Shown here: positions 1 to 8,215 of the stretch, one piece after another
Layout of the letters: every line of letters begins with the position of its first letter
Position numbering within the stretch: position 1 is the first letter of the stretch
Assembly (NCBI RefSeq): GCF_028446585.1
Contig: NZ_JAPFQL010000038.1
Coordinates: forward strand, 1-44,319
DNA length: 44,319 nt
Direction of reading: 5' to 3'
From: Intrasporangium calvum
GTDB lineage: Bacteria; Actinomycetota; Actinomycetes; Actinomycetales; Dermatophilaceae
Made by a program: the position numbers and the translations under genes
Notes under the pieces: model-generated
The model's input: the letters and a program-made list of their open reading frames with translations, nothing else
What the model was told of the DNA's origin: nothing
Databases searched by the model: none

Positions 1-37
1 CCCTCCGTCGTTTTCCTCAACCTCCCACCCAAGGAGG

Positions 38-69
38 CGTATGCCGCTGAGCCGGCTCAGCGGCATACG
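38..69. terminator. perfect palindrome made of two inverted copies of the interspersed repeat; probable terminator of the MarR gene
   Basis: Two copies of CGTATGCCGCTGAGC face each other (38-52 and 55-69) around a central CG, giving a perfect 32-bp palindrome. It lies 23 bases beyond the stop codon of the minus-strand MarR gene, so in RNA it would form a 15-bp stem. No U-run follows on either strand, which is usual for actinobacterial terminators. The same repeat core recurs across the window; a second inverted pair is at 18601-18635. Bases 1-37 show no gene. Confidence 0.7.
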
Positions 70-91
70 GCCCGTTGGGTGGGGCGCTGGG

Positions 92-544
92 TCAGCCAGC
101 GAGGCGGGCGGTGCGCAGGCGCCGAAGCGTCGTCTCGAGCTGGTCCAGCTCCACCGCCGAGAAGTCGGCGAGGATGCGTCGCAGGTTGTCGTCGTGGACC
201 AGGATCGCCTTGTCCAGCAGCTCGCGCCCCTGGGGCGTGAGGGCCGCGTAGACCACCCGGCGATCCTTGGCACAGGGCACGCGCTCGACGAGGTCGGCCG
301 CCACCATCCGGTCGATCATCCGGGTGACGCCACCCCCGGTGAGGGCCACCTGCTCGGCCAGGCAGCCCATCGGAGCGAGGCCCGACTCGGCGCGCGAGAT
401 ACGCAGCAGGACCTCGAACCACGTGTGCGGCACCCCGACCTCGCGCTCCAGGGAGTCGCCAAGCTGCCTCTCCAGGGAGTTGTAGGCCTCCATCAGAAGG
501 CCGAAGGTGGAGACCAGGTCGTGGTCGGTGGTCAGGGCGCTCAT
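92..544 (-). CDS. MarR-family transcriptional repressor
   Basis: The 150-residue protein has the length and layout of a MarR winged-helix dimer. The winged helix covers about residues 30-105, the recognition helix about 68-82, and the wing carries the family DRR signature (D94-R95-R96) followed by ALTPQGREL. It has two cysteines (61 and 91) near the DNA-binding part; a redox role would be speculation. The ATG at 544 is exactly six bases downstream of a TAAACT -10 box (556-551 on the minus strand), so the mRNA is probably leaderless. It is divergent from an F420-reductase-like gene, and two symmetrical candidate operators lie between them. This arrangement predicts autoregulation and control of the neighbour. 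The inducing ligand cannot be told from sequence. Confidence 0.9.
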   Translation of the reverse strand: MSALTTDHDLVSTFGLLMEAYNSLERQLGDSLEREVGVPHTWFEVLLRISRAESGLAPMGCLAEQVALTGGGVTRMIDRMVAADLVERVPCAKDRRVVYAALTPQGRELLDKAILVHDDNLRRILADFSAVELDQLETTLRRLRTARLAG

Positions 545-547
545 GAA

Positions 548-569
548 AGTAGTTTAACACGCAACTATT
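548..569. promoter_or_regulatory. candidate MarR operator O1 over the marR promoter
   Basis: Half-sites AGTAGTT (548-554) and AACTATT (563-569) form a 22-bp near-palindrome. It covers the TAAACT -10 box of the marR gene (551-556). It shares 18 of 22 positions with a site at 13787-13808, and the spacing of the TAGTT and AACTA cores matches the site at 595-616. Confidence 0.65.
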
Positions 570-616
570 TGACACGGGCCCACGATCGGTGCACGATAGT
601 TGACGAGTCAACTATC
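569..616 (+). promoter_or_regulatory. promoter of the F420-reductase-like gene with MarR operator O2
   Basis: TTGACA (569-574), a 17-bp spacer and CACGAT (592-597) make a plausible promoter. Over the -10 box and predicted start point lies a perfect inverted repeat, GATAGTTGAC (595-604) and GTCAACTATC (607-616), separated by GA. A repressor bound there would block initiation. An SD (GAGGAG, 621-626) follows, so unlike marR this transcript has a leader. Confidence 0.65.
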
Positions 617-631
617 TAGTGAGGAGTCATC

Positions 632-1267
632 ATGCACGTGGCAATCATCGGTTCAGGAAACGTCGGCGGTGCGCTCGCCGGCGCCGCCACCGCAGCGGGC
701 CACTCGGTCACCCTCGCCGCGGCGGACCCCCAGCACGCAGCCGAGGTCGCGGGCCGCGCGGGCGCCAACGCCGCCAGCAGCAACGCGGACGCAGTTCGTG
801 ACGCCGACGTCGTCGTTCTCGCCATCCCCGGACTCGCCGTCCCAGCCGTCGCCGACGAGCTGCGGGACGCCCTCCAGGGCAAGGTCGTCATCGACTCGAC
901 GAACCCGCTCAACGAGAGCTTCAGCGACACGACGACCACCGACCGCTCCGCCGCCGAGGAGCTGCAGGAACGCATCCCCGGCGTGCCCGTCGTCAAGGCC
1001 TTCAACACGATCTTCGCCAGCCGTCACGGCAACCCGACCGAGAGCGGCCAGCCGCTCGACGCCTACATCGCCGGTGACGATGCAGACGCCAAGGGCAAGG
1101 CATCCGAGCTCGCCGGCTCCCTCGGCTACCGCGTCATCGACGCCGGCAGCCTCCGCATGGCGCGCGCCCTCGAGGAGATGGCCTTCCTCAACATCTCCCT
1201 CAACGCGGGCAACAGCTGGACCTGGCAGAGCGGCTGGAAGCTCGTCGGCCCGACGGACGCCCAGTGA
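632..1267 (+). CDS. NADPH-dependent F420 reductase-like Rossmann oxidoreductase
   Basis: The 211-residue protein starts with a dinucleotide-binding Rossmann fold; the glycine motif GSGNVGG is at residues 7-13. The IDSTNPL segment and the VVKAFNTI segment are typical of the F420_oxidored/NADP-binding family, whose founding members pass hydride between NADPH and coenzyme F420. Many homologues have other or unknown partners, so the exact reaction is uncertain. GAGGAG lies five bases before the ATG. The stop overlaps the start of the next gene (GTGA), so an esterase is translationally coupled. The MarR operator over its promoter predicts that this two-gene operon is induced by a MarR ligand; a role in small-molecule detoxification is inferred from that layout only. 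Confidence 0.82.
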   Translation: MHVAIIGSGNVGGALAGAATAAGHSVTLAAADPQHAAEVAGRAGANAASSNADAVRDADVVVLAIPGLAVPAVADELRDALQGKVVIDSTNPLNESFSDTTTTDRSAAEELQERIPGVPVVKAFNTIFASRHGNPTESGQPLDAYIAGDDADAKGKASELAGSLGYRVIDAGSLRMARALEEMAFLNISLNAGNSWTWQSGWKLVGPTDAQ

Positions 1268-1908
1268 GCGGCGCCGTGACGCAGGGCTTCGGTCCCGCCC
1301 AGGTCGCGTGGGCCGGGTCGGACGACCCGGCCGCGCCCCTGGTCGTGCTCCTGCACGGCCGGGGCGCCGACGAGCACTCGATCCTGTCGATGGTGCCCCA
1401 CCTGCCTGCCGGCCCCGCCTACGCCGCGGTCCGGGCTCCCATCTCAGAAGGCGGCGGCTACGCCTGGTTCGCCAACCGTGGCATCGGCCGACCCGTGGCC
1501 GAGTCGCTCGCGGCGACCATGGCGTGGTTCCGCGAGTGGCTCGACGGCGTCGCCCCTGCCGGACGTCCTGTCGTGCTCGTCGGCTTCAGCGGTGGCGCTG
1601 CCTTCGCCGGCGGCCTCCTGCTCGGCGACCCGCAGCGGTTCGCCGGCGCGGCCATCCTCTACGGCACCCTGCCCTTCGATGCCGGCGTGCCGGTGACGGC
1701 GGGCCATCTGGCTGGGTCGCACGTGTTCGTCGCGCAGGGCGACCAGGACCACGTCATCCCTCGCGAGCTGCTCGACCGCACCTGGGACTACGTCACGGGA
1801 GAGTCGGGGGCGGTCGCCCGCACCCGGCGGGACCCCGGCGGCCATGGCATCACCGGTGAGACCGCAGCCGCGCTCAAGGACTGGATCACGTCGATCAGCG
1901 AGGGCTGA
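1264..1908 (+). CDS. serine esterase of the phospholipase/carboxylesterase (abhydrolase_2) family
   Basis: The 214-residue alpha/beta hydrolase has the HGRGADE oxyanion segment (31-37), the nucleophile elbow GFSGG with Ser109, an acid in GDQDHVIP (Asp162) and the histidine in GGHGI (His194). These complete a catalytic triad and match the small carboxylesterases related to YpfH and human acyl-protein thioesterase. There is no signal peptide, so it is cytoplasmic. The GTG start overlaps the preceding stop by four bases, which implies co-expression with the oxidoreductase under MarR control. Pairing of a hydrolase with a reductase under MarR fits metabolism of an ester or lactone, but the substrate is unknown. 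Its last 14 bases overlap the 3' end of the convergent LuxR gene. Confidence 0.85.
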   Translation: MSGAVTQGFGPAQVAWAGSDDPAAPLVVLLHGRGADEHSILSMVPHLPAGPAYAAVRAPISEGGGYAWFANRGIGRPVAESLAATMAWFREWLDGVAPAGRPVVLVGFSGGAAFAGGLLLGDPQRFAGAAILYGTLPFDAGVPVTAGHLAGSHVFVAQGDQDHVIPRELLDRTWDYVTGESGAVARTRRDPGGHGITGETAAALKDWITSISEG

Positions 1909-4618
1909 GGGTCCCGGGCGCCTCGCGAAGGCGGGCGCCCAGGGCAGTCCGGTTCGTCACGCCCAGCTTCTGGTAGACCCGACCGAGGTGGAACTCCACG
2001 GTCTTGGTGCTCAGGAACAGGGCGGCCGCAGCCTCCTTGTTCGAGCGCCCCTGGGCCACGAGCTGCGCCACCCGCAGCTCACCGGCCGTGAGGGCCGGCC
2101 CTTCGGGTCCTCGACGGAGGGTGGCCCCTGAGGCCTGCAGCTCGGACCGCGCCTGGGCGGACCACGCCGTCGCTCCCAGGCCTTCGAAGACCTCGTGCGC
2201 CAGGCGAAGCTGTTCGCGCGCCTCCCGGCGAGCGCCGGCGCGACGCAGCACCGATCCCGCGATGAGTCGCCAGCGCGCCGCATCGAAGGTGCTCGGGGCG
2301 GCGTCGACCACCTGCAGCAGGCGACGGGCGGCCGGGCCATCCCGATCGAGGAGGCACCGGGCGGCGGCGAGGGCAGGGGTGGTCACGTCGCCGGGCTGAT
2401 CGGTGAGGACCGCTCGAGCCTCGTCCTCCCGTCCGGACCGAACCAGAGCCTCCACCCGCGCCACGACGACGTCGGGGGACCATTCGCGACAGAGGCTGAG
2501 AGACTCTGCCGCCGACTGCGGCTCGTCGAGGGTCAGGAACAGCAGACCGCGGATCGCCCAGACGTCGTCGGTCAACCACCTCACCTCCAGGTCGTTGACG
2601 ATCTGCGCGGCTTCCTCCGTGTGCTCCCAGCAGGGACTGCGACGTCCTCGAGCGGCCTCGATCCAGGCCTGGTGCAACAGCCCCTCGGCGACCTGCGTGC
2701 GCTGGCCGGACAGCCGGGAGAGCTCGGTAGCCTCCACGAACGAGGCATACGCGCGATCCCAGGCACCACGCGCATGGTCTCGCAGGCCGACGAGCCGCAC
2801 GACGCGCGGCGACCACATCAGCTCGCCCGTCTCACGCAGGGCGGCGACGGCGCCCTCGACATACTGCGGCAGCGGCGGGACCGGCCCTCCCTCGAAGAGG
2901 TCGGAATTCACCGCCCACAGGACGAGTTCGGGGTTGTCGTCCAGCAGCCGCTGGTCCAGGAGCAGCGATCGCGCCGCCTCCATCAGCTCGTGCGCCCGGG
3001 TGGCGTCGCCGGCGAGACCGGCGGTAGCGCCCTCGGCGTGCTGGGCCAGGAACACCTGCACCGGATCCGTGATGTCGTGCGCCGCGACTGCCGCGGCAGC
3101 GGCGGCCGTCGCCAGGTCTGCCCGGCGGGCGTACATGGCCGCGAGTACGGCCTCGGAAGCCGCCCAGACCCGGCGCTGGCCTGCTCCGGCACGCGCAGCG
3201 TCCATGAGGAGTGAGTAGGCGGTGGAGGGGCGTCCGAGACCGTGCTCCACGCGCCCTCGCTCGTGCAGCAGGACTGATCGCTCGTCCTCGTGCCCGGCCT
3301 CGGCAGATGGGGTCAGCGCGCCGTCATACAGTCGCGCAGCACGGACCGCGGAGCCGCCGCGGAAGGCGGCCCGCGCGGCCAGCCCGAGCAGCTCTCGACG
3401 CCGACCCGCGTCCACGGTGAGCTCGGCCGCGCGCTCCCACGCATCAGCCGCCTCGATGGACGCGTCCCTGGCGGCACTCAGCTGTGCGACCTCCGCCAAC
3501 GCCTCGGCCACCATGGGGTCGGGCCCGGAAACGGCCTCGGACATGTGCCAGGCCCATTGCGGCCGGCCCTGCGGGACCGACGCCCAACACTCGGCAAGGA
3601 CCGCGTGAACCCGACGGGTCCGCTCGGCCGGTCCCTCCGCCGACGCACTCCGCGCCAAGGGGTGACGCCACGAGACGCGCCCGTTCGAGAGTCGTCCGAG
3701 ACCGGTGCGCTCGAAGGCCTCGAGCTCGGGCGCGGTGATCGAGAGCACGGTCAGGGCGCGATGCACGACGTGGGCTGGCGCACGCCCGGCGTGAGCCAGC
3801 ACTCTGCCCGCCTCGCGGGCGCCGGGACTCAACGTGGACAGGACCTCCCGGTAGGTGTCGGCGGCCGAGGTCGGTGGAAGGTCCACCACCATGGGCCAGC
3901 TCCCGGCGCGGACGTCGGCATCCAGCAAGGCCGCAGCCTCCAGCATGGCCAACGGGTTGCCACCGGTCCCCGCTGCGAGCGCAGCCGTCACTCCCGGCGC
4001 GGCATGGGGCAGGAGCCGGTAACACTCAGCGACGGGCAGCCCGGTCACATCCAGGGTCGGCAGCGAGCGCAGGACTCGCCCCAACCCCTCCCCGTCGAGA
4101 TGGTCGAGGGGCCGCGACGCGGCGATCACGGCGACCCGTTCGGCCTGGAGGCGGCGGGCAGCGAACACGATGATCTCTGCTGAGGCGAGGTCCACCCACT
4201 GCAGGTCATCAACCACGACAAGGAGGGGCTGGCCGTCCGCGCGTGCGGACACGAGCCCCAGCAGCGCGCCCCCGAGAACCATCCGTCCCGGAGGCGGACC
4301 CTCGGCCAGCCCCAGCGCAGTGTCCAGGGCGCACTGTTGAGCGGGGGTCAGCGCGGCACGGTGCTGGAGCAGGGGAGTGACCAGCATGGACAGTCCGGCA
4401 AAGGGGAGGTCCCGCTCCGCCTCGACGCCGACGACGCGAATGACACTCACGCCGCCACCCGCGAAGGCCTCCGCAGCCGAGGCGTCGAGCAGCGTGGACT
4501 TGCCCACGCCCGCGTGACCGACGATGAGCACCGAGCCGCCCGAGCCGGCGCACGCGTCATTCACCAGCGCGCGCAGCGTCTCCAGCTCCGCCTCACGCCC
4601 GATGATGGCCTGCGTCAC
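1895..4618 (-). CDS. large ATP-binding LuxR-family regulator (LAL type)
   Basis: This 907-residue protein has the LAL (MalT-like) architecture. An N-terminal AAA-type ATPase has the Walker A motif GHAGVGKST (34-42) and a Walker B strand PLLVVVDDLQ (131-140). A long helical, TPR-like middle follows, and a C-terminal LuxR/GerE helix-turn-helix is at about 843-898 (SNKEAAAALFLSTKTVEFH is its core). Family members are ATP-dependent activators that respond to a small ligand sensed by the middle region. The start is GTG with only a short GAGG just upstream. It is convergent with, and overlaps, the esterase gene. No target can be assigned; the gene is not next to an obvious pathway. Confidence 0.9.
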   Translation of the reverse strand: MTQAIIGREAELETLRALVNDACAGSGGSVLIVGHAGVGKSTLLDASAAEAFAGGGVSVIRVVGVEAERDLPFAGLSMLVTPLLQHRAALTPAQQCALDTALGLAEGPPPGRMVLGGALLGLVSARADGQPLLVVVDDLQWVDLASAEIIVFAARRLQAERVAVIAASRPLDHLDGEGLGRVLRSLPTLDVTGLPVAECYRLLPHAAPGVTAALAAGTGGNPLAMLEAAALLDADVRAGSWPMVVDLPPTSAADTYREVLSTLSPGAREAGRVLAHAGRAPAHVVHRALTVLSITAPELEAFERTGLGRLSNGRVSWRHPLARSASAEGPAERTRRVHAVLAECWASVPQGRPQWAWHMSEAVSGPDPMVAEALAEVAQLSAARDASIEAADAWERAAELTVDAGRRRELLGLAARAAFRGGSAVRAARLYDGALTPSAEAGHEDERSVLLHERGRVEHGLGRPSTAYSLLMDAARAGAGQRRVWAASEAVLAAMYARRADLATAAAAAAVAAHDITDPVQVFLAQHAEGATAGLAGDATRAHELMEAARSLLLDQRLLDDNPELVLWAVNSDLFEGGPVPPLPQYVEGAVAALRETGELMWSPRVVRLVGLRDHARGAWDRAYASFVEATELSRLSGQRTQVAEGLLHQAWIEAARGRRSPCWEHTEEAAQIVNDLEVRWLTDDVWAIRGLLFLTLDEPQSAAESLSLCREWSPDVVVARVEALVRSGREDEARAVLTDQPGDVTTPALAAARCLLDRDGPAARRLLQVVDAAPSTFDAARWRLIAGSVLRRAGARREAREQLRLAHEVFEGLGATAWSAQARSELQASGATLRRGPEGPALTAGELRVAQLVAQGRSNKEAAAALFLSTKTVEFHLGRVYQKLGVTNRTALGARLREAPGTLSPR
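1916..1940 (+). terminator. hairpin behind the esterase gene, inside the convergent LuxR gene
   Basis: GGGCGCC (1916-1922) and GGCGCCC (1934-1940) pair with an 11-base loop, eight bases after the esterase stop. It lies inside the coding region of the opposing gene. There is no U-run. Confidence 0.4.
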
Positions 4619-4670
4619 ACCTCAACGGTACGCGGCAGCGACTCTGGTTCGTGGTCAGCCGCAAGGCCCG

Positions 4671-4701
4671 CCGCCGCTCCGCACCGCGTCCGGAGCGGCG
4701 G
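4671..4701 (-). terminator. strong hairpin after the small secreted protein gene
   Basis: An 11-bp perfect stem, CCGCCGCTCCG (4671-4681) with CGGAGCGGCGG (4691-4701), has a nine-base loop. It sits 12 bases past the stop of the minus-strand secreted-protein gene and before the LuxR gene start, so it should separate the two transcripts. Confidence 0.6.
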
Positions 4702-4712
4702 GGACCGATGCG

Positions 4713-4973
4713 TCAGGGCGCCGGCGGAGGTGATGCGGTGGGGTTGAAGTGGTGGCAGTACGGGACGGGGATCGGGTAGCTGTGCTCGACGTGGGGAATT
4801 GCTTCTGCCGACGTCCGCGTCGGCGCATGTGAGGAAGCCGTGGCGACCCCGGTGTTGCACGCGGCAGCGGGGAGCTCCTGCGGCCCCGCAGCCTGCGCAC
4901 CAGCTCCTGCGAGGACGAGGAGGCCGCACGAGGTCGCCAGGACAGCGATGCCGTGGCGGATCAGATGTGGCAT
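4713..4973 (-). CDS. small secreted protein of unknown function
   Basis: This 86-residue protein has a signal peptide: a basic start (MPHLIRHG), a hydrophobic core and an AQA-A cleavage site near residue 28. The mature part is about 58 residues, rich in Pro, Ala and His, with two cysteines (in AACNT and PYCHH) that could form a disulphide after export. I chose the ATG at 4973 because GAAAGGA lies about seven bases upstream; an in-frame GTG at 4988 would contain that SD. I do not recognise the family. A TAACGT box at 5035-5030 on the minus strand could be its -10. A hairpin follows the gene, so it is probably monocistronic. Confidence 0.7.
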   Translation of the reverse strand: MPHLIRHGIAVLATSCGLLVLAGAGAQAAGPQELPAAACNTGVATASSHAPTRTSAEAIPHVEHSYPIPVPYCHHFNPTASPPPAP

Positions 4974-5119
4974 GGAGGTTCCTTTCACGAGGCCGCGACG
5001 CTCGGTCCCGGTCGGCTGTTGGAACTCCCACGTTAGGAAGCGTCAGGCGCGCCCACACCGGGGAAATCCCTAGCAACGAGGACGTCGGGGCGCTGCCGGT
5101 GGTGGGCGCTGCCGAGCCA

Positions 5120-5134
5120 GCCCAGCGGCATACG
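5120..5134 (-). repeat. interspersed repeat copy (intergenic)
   Basis: The plus strand reads GCCCAGCGGCATACG, the reverse complement of the consensus CGTATGCCGCTGRGC. This is a single copy without an inverted partner, between divergent genes. Confidence 0.8.
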
Positions 5135-5179
5135 AGCTCATCCGCGCCACGCCCTGACGAGACGCTCCTCTTGCTTTGA

Positions 5180-5193
5180 CTACTCGGCAGTAG
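5180..5193. promoter_or_regulatory. possible operator upstream of the acyl-CoA dehydrogenase gene
   Basis: CTACT (5180-5184) and AGTAG (5189-5193) form an inverted repeat around CGGC, about 80 bases before the start. TetR-type regulators of fatty-acid genes often use short palindromes like this, but the assignment is only inference. Confidence 0.35.
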
Positions 5194-5274
5194 CATCATG
5201 GAAGTGACCCGCCAGTAACTTGGCGTGCGCCCGAAGGGCGTCATCTTTCCTGACGAGAGCGAGTGGAGGACCCC

Positions 5275-7137
5275 ATGGGCCACTACAAGAGCAACGTACG
5301 CGACCTAGAGTTCAACCTCTTCGAAGTCTTCGGCCGAGGGGACATCCTCGGTCAGGGCCTCTACAGCGACGTCGACGTCGACGCCGCCAAGGACATCCTG
5401 CGCGAGGTGGCCCGCCTCTCCGAGAACGAGCTCGCCGAGAGCCTGCTCGACTCCGACCGCAACCCGCCGGTCTATGACCCGGCCACCCACTCGGTGACGA
5501 TGCCCGAGTCCTTCAAGAAGTCGTTCCAGGCCTACGTCGACGGCGACTGGGGCAACCTCGACGTCCCCGCCGAGCTCGGCGGCATGGTCATCCCGCCGTC
5601 GCTCCGCTGGGCGACCGCCGAGATGGTGTGCGGCGCCAACCCCGCCATCCACATGTTCACGGCAAGCTACTCCTTCGCGAACCTCCTCTACCGCCTCGGC
5701 ACCGACGACCAGCAGAAGCTCGCCAAGCACATCGTCGACAAGGCGTGGCACACGACGATGGTCCTGACCGAGCCCGACGCCGGCTCCGACGTCGGCGCCG
5801 GCCGCGCCAAGGCCATCCAGCAGCCGGACGGCACGTGGCACATCGAAGGCGTCAAGCGCTTCATCACGTCGGCCGAGTCGGACCTCGTCGACAACGTCGT
5901 CCACTTCGTCCTGGCCCGCCCCGAGGGCGCCGGTCCCGGCACGAAGGGGCTCTCGCTCTTCATCGTGCCGAAGTTCCACGTCGACCTCGAGACCGGGGAG
6001 CTCGGCGAGCGCAACGGCGCCTACGTCACCAACGTCGAGCACAAGATGGGCCTCAAGGTCAGCACGACGTGCGAGGTCACCTTCGGCGAGAAGGAGCCGG
6101 CCGTCGGCACGCTCCTCGGCGACGTCCACGACGGCATCGCCCAGATGTTCCACGTCATCGAGAACGCCCGCATGTTCGTCGGCACCAAGGCCATCGCGAC
6201 CCTGTCGACCGGCTACCTCAACGCGCTCGAGTACGCCAAGCAGCGGGTCCAGGGTGCCGACCTGACGCAGATGACCGACAAGACCGCGCCCCGCGTCACG
6301 ATCACGCACCACCCGGACGTGCGCCGCTCGCTCATGCTGCAGAAGTCCTACGCCGAGGGCCTGCGCGCTCTCGTCATGTACACCGCCACGCAGCTCGACA
6401 CGGTCGCGCAGGCGCAGAACGGCAACCGGACGGCCGAGGTCGAGAAGGGCTCCGACGCGGAGCTGGCCAGCCGGGTCAGCGACCTGCTCCTGCCCATCGT
6501 CAAGGGCCTCGGCTCGGAGCGGGCCTGGGTGCTGCTCGGCACCGAGTCCCTGCAGACCCTGGGCGGGTCCGGCTTCCTCCAGGACTACCCGATCGAGCAG
6601 TACGTCCGGGACGCCAAGATCGACACCCTCTACGAGGGCACCACGGCGATCCAGGGCCTCGACTTCTTCTTCCGCAAGATCGTCCGCGACAAGGGCCAGG
6701 CCCTGCAGCACGTCGCCGGTCAGATCCAGGAGTTCGCCAAGGACCTCGGCGGATCGCTCGACACCGAGCGCGAGCTACTCGGCAAGGCGCTCGAGGACGT
6801 CCAGGGGATCGTCGGCCACATGATCAACGACCTGATGAAGAGCGACCCGCGCGTCGGCGGTGAAATCACCAACCTCTACAAGGTCGGCCAGAACACCTCC
6901 CGCCTGCTCCTCGCGGCCGGCGACCTCATCGTCGGCTGGCTCCTCCTGCGGCAGGCGGCCATCGCCCAGGCCGCCATCGACGGCGGCGCGGCCGGCAAGG
7001 ACGCGGACTTCTACCGCGGCAAGGTGGCTGCGGCCTCCTTCTACGCCAAGAACGTCCTGCCCAAGCTGGCCGCCGAGCGCGCCATCGCCGAGGCCACCGA
7101 CAACGACCTGATGGACGTGCCCGAGTCGGCCTTCTGA
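5275..7137 (+). CDS. FadE-type acyl-CoA dehydrogenase
   Basis: The 620-residue flavoenzyme is about 200 residues longer than short-chain acyl-CoA dehydrogenases. It has the layout of the long FadE subgroup: an N-terminal extension ([17 protein letters not shown]), the FAD/substrate domains with the [10 protein letters not shown] motif, and a C-terminal extra domain ending in a DVPESAF-like tail. The catalytic base is most likely Glu454 in [10 protein letters not shown]. It would oxidise acyl-CoA to trans-2-enoyl-CoA in beta-oxidation, passing electrons to ETF. The ATG at 5275 is preceded by GGAGGA at four bases; an in-frame GTG at 5263 lies before that SD and is unlikely. It stands alone, and 66 bases separate it from the next gene. 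Confidence 0.93.
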   Translation: MGHYKSNVRDLEFNLFEVFGRGDILGQGLYSDVDVDAAKDILREVARLSENELAESLLDSDRNPPVYDPATHSVTMPESFKKSFQAYVDGDWGNLDVPAELGGMVIPPSLRWATAEMVCGANPAIHMFTASYSFANLLYRLGTDDQQKLAKHIVDKAWHTTMVLTEPDAGSDVGAGRAKAIQQPDGTWHIEGVKRFITSAESDLVDNVVHFVLARPEGAGPGTKGLSLFIVPKFHVDLETGELGERNGAYVTNVEHKMGLKVSTTCEVTFGEKEPAVGTLLGDVHDGIAQMFHVIENARMFVGTKAIATLSTGYLNALEYAKQRVQGADLTQMTDKTAPRVTITHHPDVRRSLMLQKSYAEGLRALVMYTATQLDTVAQAQNGNRTAEVEKGSDAELASRVSDLLLPIVKGLGSERAWVLLGTESLQTLGGSGFLQDYPIEQYVRDAKIDTLYEGTTAIQGLDFFFRKIVRDKGQALQHVAGQIQEFAKDLGGSLDTERELLGKALEDVQGIVGHMINDLMKSDPRVGGEITNLYKVGQNTSRLLLAAGDLIVGWLLLRQAAIAQAAIDGGAAGKDADFYRGKVAAASFYAKNVLPKLAAERAIAEATDNDLMDVPESAF

Positions 7138-7191
7138 CCCCCGGGCAACAGCGGGAGGGAAACTCGGTGGCACCCGCTGCGTGCGAGTACC

Positions 7192-7203
7192 TACCGTCGT
7201 CGC
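7192..7203 (+). promoter_or_regulatory. leaderless-type promoter of the tandem GNAT gene
   Basis: TACCGT (7192-7197) is followed by six bases and then the ATG at 7204. This TANNNT-N6-ATG layout would place the transcription start on the start codon. No SD lies in the six bases. Confidence 0.55.
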
Positions 7204-8208
7204 ATGGGGACACTTCAGCTGGACGTCACCGACGACGCGCGCACCCGCCAGGCCCACCAGGCGCTCGCCGCGAGCCGCGTCTTCGGCCGGCCGTGGTACG
7301 AGCCGCCGTCATTCGAGGAGACGGCGATCGACTGGCGGTACGAGGACAAGGCGGAGCCCAAGGAGATCTGGGTCGCCGAGGATGGGGGCCAGATCGCCGG
7401 CGTCGCCACGCTCTACCTGCCGATGGAGGACAACACCTGGCTGGCGTGGTTCGACCTGCACGTCCACCCCGACCACCGCCGACGCGGGCACGGGTCAGAG
7501 CTCATGGAACGCATGGCCGAGCGCGCGGCGAAGGCCCGGCGCACCTCGTTGATCACCGAGTTCAAGGTCCCGGTCGACGCGCCGGGCCACGAGTACCGCC
7601 GCTTCGTCGAACGGCGCGGCTACGCGCTCAACAACACCGAGGTGATCCGACACCTCGAACTGCCCGTCGCCGACGCGCACCTCGACCGGCTCGACGCGGA
7701 GAGCAGGCTCCGGTGGAGCGGCGACTACCGCCTCGAGACCCACGTCAACGGGGTGCCAGCACCGCTCCAGCAGTCGCTCTGCGACGTGATGAACCAGCTC
7801 ATCGTCGACGCCCCGACCGGCGACATCGAGTTCGAGCCGGAGTCGATGACGCCCGAGCGCTACGCGGAGCAGATCGACGTCGAGCGGCGCATGTCGCGTG
7901 AGCGCATCACCACGGTCGCGATCGACGACACCGGCGACGTGGTGGCCTACACCGACCTCGTCATGCCGTCCGGCATGCCGACGACGGTGTTCCAGTGGGG
8001 CACGTACGTCCACCGGGAGCACCGGGGCAAGCGGCTCGGGATGGCCGTCAAGGTCGAGAACCTCCGCCACCTCCAGGCCACGCACCCCGAGCGCCGCCGG
8101 GTCGCGACCGGCAACGACGGCACGAACTCCTGGATGGTCAGCATCAACGAGGCCCTCGGGTTCCGGGTCGTCGAGCTCTGCCCGGCCTACCAGCGCAAGC
8201 TGTCCTGA
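7204..8208 (+). CDS. tandem-GNAT acetyltransferase
   Basis: The 334-residue protein has two GNAT folds. The first has the core strand WFDLHVHPDHRRRGHG, with the acetyl-CoA P-loop RRRGHG at about 92-97. The second has YVHREHRGKRLG with its P-loop at about 273-279. The DG-N-W-M--IN-ALGF segment near the end is the usual C-terminal GNAT motif. Two-domain GNATs of this type include mycothiol synthase and antibiotic- or amine-modifying enzymes. This one lacks features that would let me name a substrate. It is probably leaderless. It converges with the acyltransferase-3 gene with seven bases between stops. Confidence 0.85.
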   Translation: MGTLQLDVTDDARTRQAHQALAASRVFGRPWYEPPSFEETAIDWRYEDKAEPKEIWVAEDGGQIAGVATLYLPMEDNTWLAWFDLHVHPDHRRRGHGSELMERMAERAAKARRTSLITEFKVPVDAPGHEYRRFVERRGYALNNTEVIRHLELPVADAHLDRLDAESRLRWSGDYRLETHVNGVPAPLQQSLCDVMNQLIVDAPTGDIEFEPESMTPERYAEQIDVERRMSRERITTVAIDDTGDVVAYTDLVMPSGMPTTVFQWGTYVHREHRGKRLGMAVKVENLRHLQATHPERRRVATGNDGTNSWMVSINEALGFRVVELCPAYQRKLS

Positions 8209-8215
8209 GGCGCCG

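Larger units (their letters stand above)
4974..5274. other. 301-base intergenic region between divergent genes
   Basis: No gene is seen here. It holds the leader of the small secreted protein (possible -10 TAACGT at 5030-5035 on the minus strand), one copy of the interspersed repeat (5120-5134), a short palindrome (5180-5193) and the SD GGAGGA (5265-5270) of the acyl-CoA dehydrogenase gene. No convincing -35/-10 pair for the plus-strand gene could be picked with confidence. Confidence 0.6.

Noticed and set aside
5176-5196. TTGACT (5176-5181) and TAGCAT (5191-5196) as the acyl-CoA dehydrogenase promoter
   Set aside because: The spacing is only nine bases, far from the usual 16-18.
5263-5274. 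Extended N-terminus of the acyl-CoA dehydrogenase from the GTG at 5263
   Set aside because: The SD GGAGGA lies inside this stretch and fits the ATG at 5275.
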